DNA of 58,374 bases from JAKVCB01 sp963578605 (GTDB taxonomy: Bacteria > Planctomycetota > Planctomycetia > Pirellulales > Lacipirellulaceae): the NCBI GenBank assembly GCA_963578605.1, contig CAUZEA010000026.1, forward strand, positions 1-58,374, given 5' to 3'. Positions 16,713 to 25,543 of the stretch are shown here, piece after piece. Position numbers and translations under genes: made by a program. Position 1 is the stretch's first letter, and every line of letters begins with the position of its first letter. Below the pieces are notes generated by a model. The model ran no database searches. It was not told the origin of the DNA and worked only from the letters and a program-made list of their open reading frames with translations.

Positions 16713-17921
16713 TTACTTCTCAGCCAAGTGGTCAATTGGTGGACTGCCTTCGGGTAGAGTTTCCAGAGGCTCCATTCCCAAGAGTTCGCGGATCGTGGGG
16801 CTGGTGACATGACCGCGATACGCAACCAAGGTTTCGCGGACCACTTCGTCGTCGAGATTCAATTGCAAACTGCCTTCGCGCGTCAAGACTGCTACAAAAT
16901 TAGTGAGATTCCTGCTGTACATCTGGCTGGCATGTGTGGGGACCTCGCTGGCCAAGTTAGTCGGGCCAAGAATCGTGACACCGTTTTCGTTGACGATTTT
17001 GTCTGGTTGGGAAAGTTCGCAGTTGCCGCCCCGTTCAGCCGCCAGGTCGACGATTACCGAACCAGCGGACATCCCACGCACCGCTTCGGCCGTAATCAAG
17101 CGGGGTGACGGTTTGCCCGGGATGGCAGCGGTGGTGATAACCACATCGCTCTTGGCAACGACGCGGGCCATCAAGTCCCGCTGTTTTTGGTAGAAGTCTT
17201 CTCCCAGTTGTTTGGCATATCCTCCCTCGCCTTCGGCGTTCTCTGCCGGAAGTTCCATTTCCACAAACCGGGCCCCCAGGCTTTCAATCTGTTCCTTGAC
17301 TGCCACGCGCACATCGTAGGCTTGCACAACCGCACCGAGCCGCCGTGCCGAGGCGATCGCCTGCAAGCCAGCTACACCTGCACCAATGACAAACACCTTG
17401 GCTGCGGTCAGCGTACCAGCGGCCGTCATCAGCATGGGAAATATCTTTGGCAGGTGTTGGGCTCCCAGCAGGACTGCCTTATAACCGGCAATTGTGGCCA
17501 TGGAGGAGAGGATATCCATGCTTTGTGCCCGCGTAATGCGGGGCAACATTTCCAGGGCAAAAAGTGTAGTACCGCGTTCGGCAAGTTGTTGCATCGCGTG
17601 GGGATTGCCAAGCGGATCGGCAGTGCCGACCAGAGTCTGCCGCTCGGAGAGTCGGTCGAGGTCTGCCTGTCCCGAAGCAGGGTTTGCTCCAGGGGTGCGA
17701 ACCATCAGCAAAAGATCAGCTGTTTCAAACAGCGTCCCCCGATCATCAACGATCTCGGCACCCTTTTCGCGATACGCGTCGTCACTAAATCCTGCGGCAA
17801 TTCCCGCGGCTGATTCGATCTTCACCTGGCAATCGAGTTTGGCAAGTTCCGTCACTCCGGCAGGCACCAACGCCACGCGACGTTCACCCGGACAGGTTTC
17901 TTTGGGAACTGAGACAATCAT
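16713..17921 (-). CDS. pntAA: NAD(P) transhydrogenase subunit alpha, soluble NAD-binding part
   Basis: This is domain I of the transhydrogenase, which binds NADH. The 402 residues start MIVSVPKETCPGERRVALVP, the alanine-dehydrogenase/PNT N-domain opening. They contain RVFVIGAGVAGLQAIASARRLGA-type dinucleotide fold (FVIGAGVAGLQAI), AYDVRVAVKEQIESLGARFV, and the TTAAIPGKPSPRLITAEAV loop. It is the first gene of pntAA-pntAB-pntB-mutY, all on the minus strand with short gaps. Upstream are the direct repeats at 17980-18116. Confidence 0.95.
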   Translation of the reverse strand: MIVSVPKETCPGERRVALVPAGVTELAKLDCQVKIESAAGIAAGFSDDAYREKGAEIVDDRGTLFETADLLLMVRTPGANPASGQADLDRLSERQTLVGTADPLGNPHAMQQLAERGTTLFALEMLPRITRAQSMDILSSMATIAGYKAVLLGAQHLPKIFPMLMTAAGTLTAAKVFVIGAGVAGLQAIASARRLGAVVQAYDVRVAVKEQIESLGARFVEMELPAENAEGEGGYAKQLGEDFYQKQRDLMARVVAKSDVVITTAAIPGKPSPRLITAEAVRGMSAGSVIVDLAAERGGNCELSQPDKIVNENGVTILGPTNLASEVPTHASQMYSRNLTNFVAVLTREGSLQLNLDDEVVRETLVAYRGHVTSPTIRELLGMEPLETLPEGSPPIDHLAEK

Positions 17922-17979
17922 TGTCCGCGGTCAGGTAGGGGCAGGATACGACTAAGCTTGAGGATGCAACTTAGCCAGT

Positions 17980-18116
17980 TCTGCAAAGCAAGACAAGTCT
18001 GCAAAGCAAGACAAGCGGGGAAGAGAATCGATCGTGTACAGGTCCCTTGAAACACGCAATGCGGCCCTGCCTTGAAATGTTGCCCTGGCCCAAAACAGCT
18101 GCATTGGCCCAAAACA
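17980..18116. repeat. Two kinds of direct repeat upstream of pntAA
   Basis: TCTGCAAAGCAAGACAAG occurs twice back to back (17980-17997 and 17998-18015). TGGCCCAAAACA occurs twice, 19 bases apart (18086-18097 and 18105-18116). They lie in the 211-base gap between pntAA and the M32 peptidase. They could be binding sites or simple slippage products. Confidence 0.85.
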
Positions 18117-18132
18117 ACGGGCCGTGGAGAAC

Positions 18133-19650
18133 TCAGGCAGCTCCCTCAAGGGCATAGAGTGGCCCGAATTTTCCTCGCAGATGGCTGATGAGTGCCGCGT
18201 GTGAAAGCGGCTTTCCGGTGATTTTCTTGACCAGCTCCGTGGGTGTGTATCTTCGCCCGTACTGGTGAATGTTGCTCCGCAACCACTCTCGAAGTGGCTC
18301 GAATTGACCCTTGCGGAACAGATCGTCCAGGTCCCCCAATTCCTGGCGAGCTTGCCCAAACAACTGTGCTGCATAGAGATTACCGAGGGCATACGTGGGG
18401 AAATACCCAAATAAACCGGCACTCCAGTGGACATCCTGCAGGACTCCGTCCCGATGGTCGGGTGGCTCGATGTCCAGGTAGGTTTGATACTTTTCGTTCC
18501 AGGCGTCAGGCAAGTCGGCCACGGCGAGAGTCCCTTCGAGCAGGGCAATCTCGAGCTCGAAGCGGATCAAAATATGCAGGTTGTAGGTGACTTCATCCGC
18601 CTCAGTGCGAATGAGCGATGGCCGCACATCATTGATCGCAAAGTAAAAGTCATCCAATGACACATCGCGAAAGCCCGCGGGAAAGGCTGCCTGGCCAACC
18701 GGGTGGAAATGCTCCCAGAAAGCCCTGCTGCGGCCAACCAGGTTTTCCCACATCCGCGACTGCGACTCATGGATACCGAGCGAGACCGCCTCACCGGTTG
18801 GCAAGCCAAAATTTTCGGCAGGCAGCCCTTGTTCGTAGATACCGTGTCCTGCTTCATGCATGGTGCTGAACAGCCCACCCACCAACGATTGTTCGTGATA
18901 CCGGGTTGCAAGACAGATATCGTGAGGCCCCAGGGTGGTACAAAAGGGATGGTCGGTTACGTCGAGGCGTCCCGCTCGGAATCGAAAGCCCATTGCCTCC
19001 GCCACTTGCTTGCCAAAGGCTTCCTGGAGCGCAATCGGGTAATCGCCCGTGAGGAGTTTCACGTTCGGTGCCCGGTCACTGGCTTCGATTTGTTCGACCA
19101 GTGGTACCAACGCGTTGCGTAGTTCACTCAACACTTGTGCCACGTCGGCAGTTTTTGCTCCCGGTTCGTAATCGTCCAGGAGAGGATCATAGACAGAATC
19201 GGTAAAGCCAACCGCAGCGGCCTCTTGCCGTTTCAAATCAAGCGTTTTTTCCAACAGCGGTTGAAATCGGGAAAAGTCATCTTCTTTGCGGGCCTCGGCC
19301 CAAAGACGTTGGCCCGTAACCGCTGTGTGTGCCAATTCCTCGACAAGCGACTGGGGCAGCTTTGCCTTCTTCTCGTAGTCGCGTTTTAATTGTCCGATGA
19401 CCGCACCTGTTTCGCTGTGCGGATCGGCTGCGAGCGGGCTGGTCGCTAGCACTTCCAGCCATTCGCCAACCTGGGGTGAAGTTTGCTTTTTATGAATGAG
19501 TCCGGCTAATTGAGTTACCTGCTCCGCTCGATATTCGCCCCCGGCCGCCGGGAGCCTGGTCCGCTCATCCCATTCCAGGACTGCTTGCGCGCTGCTCAGA
19601 AGTGCGGTTTCGCGGGTATGACTGCAAAGTTCTTCGTAGGTGGAATGCAT
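18133..19650 (-). CDS. Carboxypeptidase Taq family (M32) metallopeptidase
   Basis: The enzyme releases C-terminal residues from peptides with a zinc ion, most likely in the cytoplasm (no signal seen). The 505 residues match the M32 length. The zinc site is HEAGH at 265-269, and the third ligand Glu is in GIHESQSRMWEN (HES at 294-296). Other family motifs are DVTDHPFCTT, DICLATRYHEQ and YNLHILIRFELE. ATG at 19650 has no strong ribosome binding site. The gene lies 100 bases downstream of a small lipoprotein on the same strand. Confidence 0.95.
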   Translation of the reverse strand: MHSTYEELCSHTRETALLSSAQAVLEWDERTRLPAAGGEYRAEQVTQLAGLIHKKQTSPQVGEWLEVLATSPLAADPHSETGAVIGQLKRDYEKKAKLPQSLVEELAHTAVTGQRLWAEARKEDDFSRFQPLLEKTLDLKRQEAAAVGFTDSVYDPLLDDYEPGAKTADVAQVLSELRNALVPLVEQIEASDRAPNVKLLTGDYPIALQEAFGKQVAEAMGFRFRAGRLDVTDHPFCTTLGPHDICLATRYHEQSLVGGLFSTMHEAGHGIYEQGLPAENFGLPTGEAVSLGIHESQSRMWENLVGRSRAFWEHFHPVGQAAFPAGFRDVSLDDFYFAINDVRPSLIRTEADEVTYNLHILIRFELEIALLEGTLAVADLPDAWNEKYQTYLDIEPPDHRDGVLQDVHWSAGLFGYFPTYALGNLYAAQLFGQARQELGDLDDLFRKGQFEPLREWLRSNIHQYGRRYTPTELVKKITGKPLSHAALISHLRGKFGPLYALEGAA

Positions 19651-19750
19651 AGTACTTTTTTCAACTCGTTGCTACGGACGTAGAGCGACGATGCTCGGCA
19701 GCAGAATCGCGGGAGGGCGGGGGGGGGTTGCCAAGGACGCAGGCCGGAGG

Positions 19751-19960
19751 TCAGTCAACCGGGGGAAATTGGAAGGAGTTTTCCGCGGTTGGCAGCGCTT
19801 TCGACAAACGTGTGTCAAGATCCACCGCACGCTCGTCCCGCAGCCGGCTGAGATCAAACCGCTCGGTATTCCAGGTCTTGCACCCGGAAACCGGTAGCAT
19901 AACCAACAACGTTACTGCCCAACACCCGCTTGTTCGACTAGAATGTGAAAAAGACTTCAT
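19751..19960 (-). CDS. Small lipoprotein, function unknown
   Basis: The protein has 69 residues and begins MKSFSHSSRTSGCWAVTLLV. The signal ends in the lipobox LPVSGC, so the Cys should be lipid-modified. The mature part is about 40 residues and charged, with no known domain. ATG at 19960 has GGAGG 9 bases upstream. The longer open frame back to 20167 overlaps the divergent bshB1 gene and is not used. It may be cotranscribed with the M32 peptidase. Confidence 0.7.
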   Translation of the reverse strand: MKSFSHSSRTSGCWAVTLLVMLPVSGCKTWNTERFDLSRLRDERAVDLDTRLSKALPTAENSFQFPPVD

Positions 19961-20032
19961 GCCACGTAACCTCCGCTCGTTCGGGCCGCAAACCTTCCCA
20001 AATTTTGCCCAAGGCGCCCAGGGCAACATATC

Positions 20033-20722
20033 ATGCTTGATATCCTCGTTATTGCTCCCCATCCGGATGATGCCGAACTCGGCATGGGTGGGGCGATCTT
20101 GAAATTCCAGGAAGAAGGCCTCCAGATTGGCGTGTTGGACCTCACAAGTGGTGAGCCAACACCGCATGGATCGCTGGAGATTCGGCAGCGGGAAACGGCC
20201 GCCGCGACAGAAATCCTGGGGCTCGCCTGGCGGGAGAACCTGGGGCTCGTAAACCGCAGCCTCGAGGCCACGATCGAGAATCGTGCAAAATTAGCGGGTG
20301 TGATCCGTCAGCAACGACCCACATGGTTGTTCGCTCCCTACTGGCAAGATGCCCATCCCGATCATACAGCGGCTACCAAACTTGTGGAGGACAGTCGTTT
20401 TTGGGCCAAGCTCACCAAAACGGATCTCCCTGGCGAGCCTGTTTATCCGGCACGAATTTACAACTATTTCAGCGTACATCTGCGTTTGACGCCCCAGCCT
20501 GCTTTTATTCTCGATATCTCCCCGCAATGGGAACAAAAACTTGCCGCAATCAGCTGCTTTGAAAGCCAATTCGTGACGGGAAGACCAACCAGCCCGCATT
20601 CGTTCCTGGATGGCCTGCGTGAAGAAGCCGCGTATTGGGGCGGAAAAATCGGCGCGAAATACGGCGAACCTTTCGCCTGCAGGGAACCGCTCGGGCTGAC
20701 CACCATGGCGGGGCTCATGTGA
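20033..20722 (+). CDS. bshB1: Bacillithiol biosynthesis deacetylase BshB1 (LmbE/PIG-L family)
   Basis: The enzyme removes the acetyl group from GlcNAc-malate, the second step to bacillithiol. The 229 residues have the zinc motif PHPDD at 9-13, TSGEPTPHGS, and HPDH at 108-111. The end AAYWGGKIGAKYGEPFACRE is the BshB1-type C-terminus rather than that of other LmbE deacetylases. bshA is not in the window. A possible distant BshC-like protein lies 31 kb away at 52188. It is divergent from the lipoprotein gene ending at 19751. Confidence 0.9.
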   Translation: MLDILVIAPHPDDAELGMGGAILKFQEEGLQIGVLDLTSGEPTPHGSLEIRQRETAAATEILGLAWRENLGLVNRSLEATIENRAKLAGVIRQQRPTWLFAPYWQDAHPDHTAATKLVEDSRFWAKLTKTDLPGEPVYPARIYNYFSVHLRLTPQPAFILDISPQWEQKLAAISCFESQFVTGRPTSPHSFLDGLREEAAYWGGKIGAKYGEPFACREPLGLTTMAGLM

Positions 20723-20854
20723 TCACCGTTCACCGATACCCGCGATTTCCCTGAAGCGACAAGGTGCACTTTGTCGATAACGAAGCCGCAACCCAGCTCA
20801 ACTGGGTGATCGCATTGCTAGCAGGGGGACTGCCCGCGATTTCGTTTTGCGACT

Positions 20855-22075
20855 GTGCTTCAACCTCCTCTAAAAGGCGTGTCTCGTTTCGTGTCGCGCC
20901 AACCGCGAGATTCGGGCTGGTTCATTGTAGCCCTTGCTTCGGCGCTATTGTTCTGCGCTCCCGGATGCCACCTCATCCTGCCTGAAGTCAGTCCCCAACC
21001 CCAGGTTCACAATCTTTTTCCACAATTGAGTCGCGTTGCCGTTGCACCACTTTTTAACCAAAACGACGAACCAACGTTGGACGGTCGTCGCTTTTCGCTG
21101 GGTTGTTTCGCCGAACTCCGGGCAATCCCCGACTTTGAAGTCGTACCGCTGGGAGTCGTTGAGCGAGCCGTCATCAGCCGTGCTGTCGAGCGATCGCGTG
21201 CTGGTGAAGCCCGCGGGCCAGCCGGTATTTTGGGAGTTGATGCCGTGGTGGTCGGGTCGGTTACCGACGATTCGCCGTACAAACCGCCCCGCTGTGGACT
21301 TCGTGTGGAGTGGTACACAGCCAACGCGGGTTTTTATGAAATACTGGCAGGTTGCGGCTGGCCATGGGGAACGCCAGCAGCAGAGTTCATTCCTCCACCG
21401 CTGGTTTACGAGGCAGAAACGGCTTTAGCCCGGACTCCGATGGCCACGTAAACTCCAGCTGGCAATATTCCCGAGGAATTGGTCCCTCCCCGGTCGAGAA
21501 TCACGCCAGGGCCTGTGTTGAACCCCTCCAAGTCAACCGAACGCAAGCAACCACAAACACCTGGAACGGTCGAAGAGACTCCGCTTCAACACGATGTCGC
21601 GCCGCTTCCGGCACCAATTCGCGCTGGCTCCGATTCAGAGGCACAACATCTGGCCGTCGCCGACGACAGAAGGCCATGCGGGACCGAGGGCCCTTCATGT
21701 CGGGAAAATTCGTTGCGAACGACATGCCCTGCACAATTGGGAGAGCCGGCAATTTACCACCCGGTTAGCCCGATGCACGAGGGTTCCTGCCACCTGCGCC
21801 CTCGCCGGTACGGCCCCCCCCTGCATCAAAATTTCGGTCCGGTCCTGACACTTGCGCAGATTTACCGTAGCGATGATCCGAGTTTTACCGAGTCTTTGGC
21901 CGATTACACCCGCTGTCGCGGTGACGAACGGTTCGGCGGATGGCAGACCTATTCTTTGCAACGGAGCTACGGTTTCATTCGCTGCTGCTGTCATTTGCAC
22001 GTTGCTAAAATGTATTCGACTCGTGACGGCGCAGGAGAAACGCGGGTGGTGTTTGAGTGGCCGGCGCGCCGATAA
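20855..22075 (+). pseudogene. Lipoprotein gene split by an in-frame TAA
   Basis: One reading frame carries a coherent protein of about 406 codons, broken once by TAA at 21449-21451. The first part (about 198 residues, GTG start at 20855) has a hydrophobic stretch and lipobox FCAPGC. It then reads LSRVAVAPLFNQNDEPTLDGR, VDAVVVGSVTDDSPYKPPRCGLRVEWY and WGTPAAEF. After the stop the same frame continues with a Pro/Ser-rich linker and RFGGWQTYSLQRSYGFIRCCCHLHVAKM to TAA at 22073. I recall intact planctomycete relatives with a Gln near the stop position, so a CAA-to-TAA change is plausible. The alternative is a real short protein plus an untranslated tail. The domain resembles outer-membrane biogenesis lipoproteins, but the role is unknown. 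Confidence 0.7.
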
Positions 22076-22174
22076 GCGACGATAGGAGCGACGCACAACC
22101 CCCGCCATGCTATCGCAGCACTCGTCGGCTTCAGTTGCAGTCCCCCCCCGCTCTGCCGCATGGAGGCCCAAAAC

Positions 22175-22417
22175 GTGAACGACGATATCAATGTGCTGGC
22201 TTTGGTCAAAGGGAAAGAACGTTACATCCTTCTTTACGACGACGCCCAGCGAGCCGAGGCGCTTCGCGCCCTCGGTCGACATGCCTCGAATTCGGAACTG
22301 AGCTTCACCTGGTACGACGCAGCCGTCTTGAGTCAGAAGATTCGCCAGGAATCGCGCAGTCAATCGTCCCGCCGTCTAGGCATACCTCAAATCAGTGACA
22401 GCGAAGACTGGGTGTAG
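22175..22417 (+). CDS. Small conserved-looking protein, function unknown
   Basis: The 80-residue product reads MNDDINVLALVKGKERYILL and continues with DDAQRAEALRALGRHASN. A second half rich in Gln/Arg/Ser ends DSEDWV. There is no signal or membrane span, so it should be cytoplasmic. GTG at 22175 is chosen over the in-frame ATG at 22160, because GGAGG (22162-22166) lies 8 bases before the GTG and inside the alternative reading. It lies 62 bases before the recombinase start and may be transcribed with it. Confidence 0.65.
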   Translation: MNDDINVLALVKGKERYILLYDDAQRAEALRALGRHASNSELSFTWYDAAVLSQKIRQESRSQSSRRLGIPQISDSEDWV

Positions 22418-22479
22418 AGCACGAAGCCGGGAGCGTGTCTTTATTACTTTGGCCTAGTGGACGATCCTTCAAGTCGCTG

Positions 22480-23379
22480 ATGAACAAGCAGATCGGACAG
22501 TTTCTGCAATACATGCGCGTGGAACGTGGGGCTTCGGATCACACGCTCAAAAGTTACCGCGAAGACCTCCAATCGCTCGCTGAATACCTTGCCGACGAGC
22601 AGGGGGCTACCCCCGCACCAGGGAACATTTCGACAGCCGAGCTGCGGGGGTTTGTTTCTGCGCTCCACGAGGCAGGCTACGCCAAGAGTTCCATTGCCCG
22701 CCGCCTCGCCTCCGTGCGGAGCTTTTTTCGATTCGGCCAGCGGGAAAGCTGGGTGGAAATCAATCCGGCGAAGGCCCTGCGAAATCCGCGCAAGTCGCAC
22801 AAGTTGCCCCATTTCCTGTCGACCTCGGAAGTTGCAAAGCTTCTTAACGCGCCCCCCGCTCGAGACCCCCTGGGAATTCGCGACCGGGCTGTTCTGGAAA
22901 CGCTCTACTCAGCAGGTTTGCGCGTCAGCGAACTCACCGGGTTAAACGACGGGGATCTTGACTTTTCTGCCGGCATTGTTCGTGTCCGTGGAAAAGGACG
23001 TCGCGAAAGGCTGGCACCGTTGGGCTCCTACGCCACGACAGCTCTTAAAAGCTGGCTTAGCGTTCGTGAACTTTCCCCCAGGGAACCCCAGCACCGCCTC
23101 GCCCCTGTATTTGTCAACAAATTCGGTACCCGCATTACCACCCGCAGTATTGCCCGCATGCTTGAGAAATACATCCGCCAAACGGAACTCGATCAACGAA
23201 CTTCTCCGCACACGTTGCGGCACAGCTTTGCCACCCATCTACTCGATCGAGGGGCCGACATCCGTAGCGTCCAGGAGTTACTGGGGCACAAGAGCCTGGT
23301 GACAACCCAAATCTACACACATGTCAGCACGAGCAATCTGCGGATGGCTTACGAAAAGGCGCATCCCCGGGCCGGGTAA
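22480..23379 (+). CDS. XerC/XerD-type tyrosine recombinase
   Basis: The protein most likely resolves chromosome dimers at dif, though a phage-like role is not excluded. The 299 residues match the Xer length. The N-terminal SAM-like domain has ASDHTLKSYREDLQSL. The catalytic set is visible: Arg in SAGLRVSELTGL, Lys in VRGKGRRERLAPLG, HTLRH, LLGHKSLVTT and Tyr in TTQIYTHV. Assignment to XerC or XerD cannot be made by eye. ATG at 22480 is used; a GTG at 22435 would add 15 residues that look unrelated. Confidence 0.92.
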   Translation: MNKQIGQFLQYMRVERGASDHTLKSYREDLQSLAEYLADEQGATPAPGNISTAELRGFVSALHEAGYAKSSIARRLASVRSFFRFGQRESWVEINPAKALRNPRKSHKLPHFLSTSEVAKLLNAPPARDPLGIRDRAVLETLYSAGLRVSELTGLNDGDLDFSAGIVRVRGKGRRERLAPLGSYATTALKSWLSVRELSPREPQHRLAPVFVNKFGTRITTRSIARMLEKYIRQTELDQRTSPHTLRHSFATHLLDRGADIRSVQELLGHKSLVTTQIYTHVSTSNLRMAYEKAHPRAG

Positions 23380-23768
23380 TTCTCAGGTTTGCTGGTCTGA
23401 CCGCTGAGACCTTGCGAAAACAGCCGGCCGGTGATTGGGGAGATATCTGTTCTAACGGTTATACCGGCACCCGCCCGCAACATCTTCGTTGACCAGCGGC
23501 AACCTGTGACGTAGATAATTTCCGACGGGTGAAAGCCGAACCCTCCTGTTGATGTCGTTTGGCACTACACGCCAGTATCGACAACAGGCCCGGCCAGAAC
23601 TGTTGTCAACAAACACCGCTGTCGAGTAACGGTCCGCCTCGCTTCGACCGCTACGATTCATACCACTGTTAATCGTACCAATACCCGTGCGCCACGCTTG
23701 GCGCGAGGCAAGCCCAACAACCACACATGGCGGAGTTGGCTGCCAGGAACTGCGAAAAGAAACTCTCC
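23380..23768. other. Spacer upstream of the response regulator
   Basis: No gene is seen in these 389 bases. A perfect inverted repeat, GACAACAG (23580-23587) and CTGTTGTC (23600-23607), with a 12-base loop lies about 160 bases before the regulator start. It could be an operator or an RNA hairpin. Confidence 0.4.
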
Positions 23769-25163
23769 ATGAATAAACCTTCGCTCTTGCTAGTTGACGA
23801 TGACCTCCAGGTGCTTGAATCAATGTCCGATTGGCTGCGCAGTCAGGGCCTGGACCTAGACGTAGCTTTGGGTTGCACGGACGCACTTCAGTTACTCTCT
23901 GAAAAACCGTTCGACCTGCTGTTGGTCGATGTTCGACTTGGCGATGAAGATGGTTTCGACCTGCTGGAAAAATGTCGCCGGAATTGGCCATCGTCTCAGG
24001 TGTTAATGATGACCGGCTATGGAACACCTGATTCTGCCATCGAAGCAATTCGTGCAGGCGCATTCGACTATCTCACCAAGCCGCTGATCGATGACGAATT
24101 GATGATGGCCATTGAGCGGGCTCTTTCCCAGCGCAAAGTGCTCACGGAAAACTCGAACCTGAAAGCCCAACTCGATCGGGCCTATGGGATGGACAACATT
24201 GTCGGCCAGGATGTACGGATGATGCAGGTGTTCGATATGATCCATAGCATTGCCGACACACGCGCCACCGTGTTGGTCACCGGCGAAAGTGGGACGGGAA
24301 AAAGCATGATTGCGCGGGCCATCCATCGCCACAGCGGGCGGGTTGACGGACCCTTTGTCGAGGTCTCCTGTGGGGCACTTCCCGAAAGCCTGCTTGAAAG
24401 CGAGTTATTTGGCCATGTTGCTGGCGCTTTTACCGGGGCCGCCACCGATAAAGTCGGGAAATTCTTGCAAGCCGACGGCGGTACCGTGTTTCTTGATGAA
24501 ATTTCTACGGCTAGCGCTGCGATGCAAGTCAAGTTGCTCAGGGTGCTTCAGGACCTCGCATTTGAGGCAGTTGGCGGTATGAAAACTTACAAAGTCGACG
24601 TTCGCGTGATTCTTGCCACTAATGAAGACCTGGTCGAGGCAGTTTCGCGGGGTGACTTCCGTCAGGATCTCTATTACCGGATTAATGTCATCAACATCGA
24701 ATTGCCATCACTCCGCCAACGGACAAGTGATATTCCCGTTTTGGCACAGAGTTTTCTCGAACAAGTTCGCGACGAATCCCATCGTGATGTCAAGCTGTTC
24801 TCCGACGAAGCGATTTTTGCCCTGCAGCGGTACTCCTGGCCAGGCAATGTGAGAGAATTGCAGAATGTGGTTGAACGAGCGGTGTTATTAGGAAAAGGCG
24901 AGGTGATTACGCCTGCCGATCTACCTGTGGAAGTGCGCGGTACGAGTTCCAGCAATGCCCCCTTGACCATGGTGGCACCGGTCGGCCAACAAACACTCAA
25001 AGAGGCATTAGAAGGCCCCGAGCGACAAATTATTCTCGACGTGCTTGAGTCCAACAGTTGGAACCGAAACGTGACTGCCGACCAACTTGGTATCAATCGG
25101 ACAACGCTTTACAAAAAGATGAAAAAACTTAGCCTTGAAGATGGCCAGTTTGCGATTCAGTAA
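23769..25163 (+). CDS. Sigma-54-dependent response regulator (NtrC family)
   Basis: This is a two-component regulator that, when phosphorylated, remodels sigma-54 RNA polymerase. The 464 residues contain a receiver domain with phospho-acceptor Asp54 (LLLVDVRLG) and Lys104 (YLTKP). Next is an AAA+ domain with GESGTGKS at 172-179, intact GAFTGA at 219-224, and GGTVFLDEI. A Fis-type helix-turn-helix (NVTADQLGINRTTLYKKMKK) ends the protein. No sensor kinase is adjacent. ATG at 23769 starts the receiver domain; an in-frame start at 23727 adds 14 residues. The downstream NTPase may be a target, but no sigma-54 promoter was found there. Confidence 0.94.
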   Translation: MNKPSLLLVDDDLQVLESMSDWLRSQGLDLDVALGCTDALQLLSEKPFDLLLVDVRLGDEDGFDLLEKCRRNWPSSQVLMMTGYGTPDSAIEAIRAGAFDYLTKPLIDDELMMAIERALSQRKVLTENSNLKAQLDRAYGMDNIVGQDVRMMQVFDMIHSIADTRATVLVTGESGTGKSMIARAIHRHSGRVDGPFVEVSCGALPESLLESELFGHVAGAFTGAATDKVGKFLQADGGTVFLDEISTASAAMQVKLLRVLQDLAFEAVGGMKTYKVDVRVILATNEDLVEAVSRGDFRQDLYYRINVINIELPSLRQRTSDIPVLAQSFLEQVRDESHRDVKLFSDEAIFALQRYSWPGNVRELQNVVERAVLLGKGEVITPADLPVEVRGTSSSNAPLTMVAPVGQQTLKEALEGPERQIILDVLESNSWNRNVTADQLGINRTTLYKKMKKLSLEDGQFAIQ

Positions 25164-25543
25164 GCCAGGAGCCAAGTGTCAAGGACGCCGACTTCACGGA
25201 AGAACGTTTATTTGTCGTCTGGTTTTTCTTGTCAGACGGGATGGTTCCGCTGCGAATTACCTGGCTCTCGCTTGGTTGGCTGATACGTACAACCACACTT
25301 GGTTTCGACGAGGAATCGGCTTCGAATTTAATACGCTTGCTGGAACCCACAACAGCTGGGCGGCTGATATCCGGCTGTTCTCAAGGAAGTTCCGAATCGA
25401 GAAGGGTGGCAATATTTACGACTGAACACTCATTTTGATTTGCGCCCCGGGGTCCCACTACCTATAATTGTCAGTCCGTACTGTTTGCGGACTTTGCCTT
25501 GACACTTCTATCGATTGCATCTCGCACCAGCAACCCCATCCGC
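25164..25543. other. Spacer upstream of the NTPase gene
   Basis: In these 380 bases I see no supported gene and no clear sigma-54 or sigma-70 promoter. Short open frames here match nothing known. Confidence 0.3.

Noticed and set aside
23555..23590. Sigma-54 promoter TTGGCAC upstream of the response regulator
   Set aside because: The GG and GC elements are 8 bases apart, not 10, and the TTGC part is missing.
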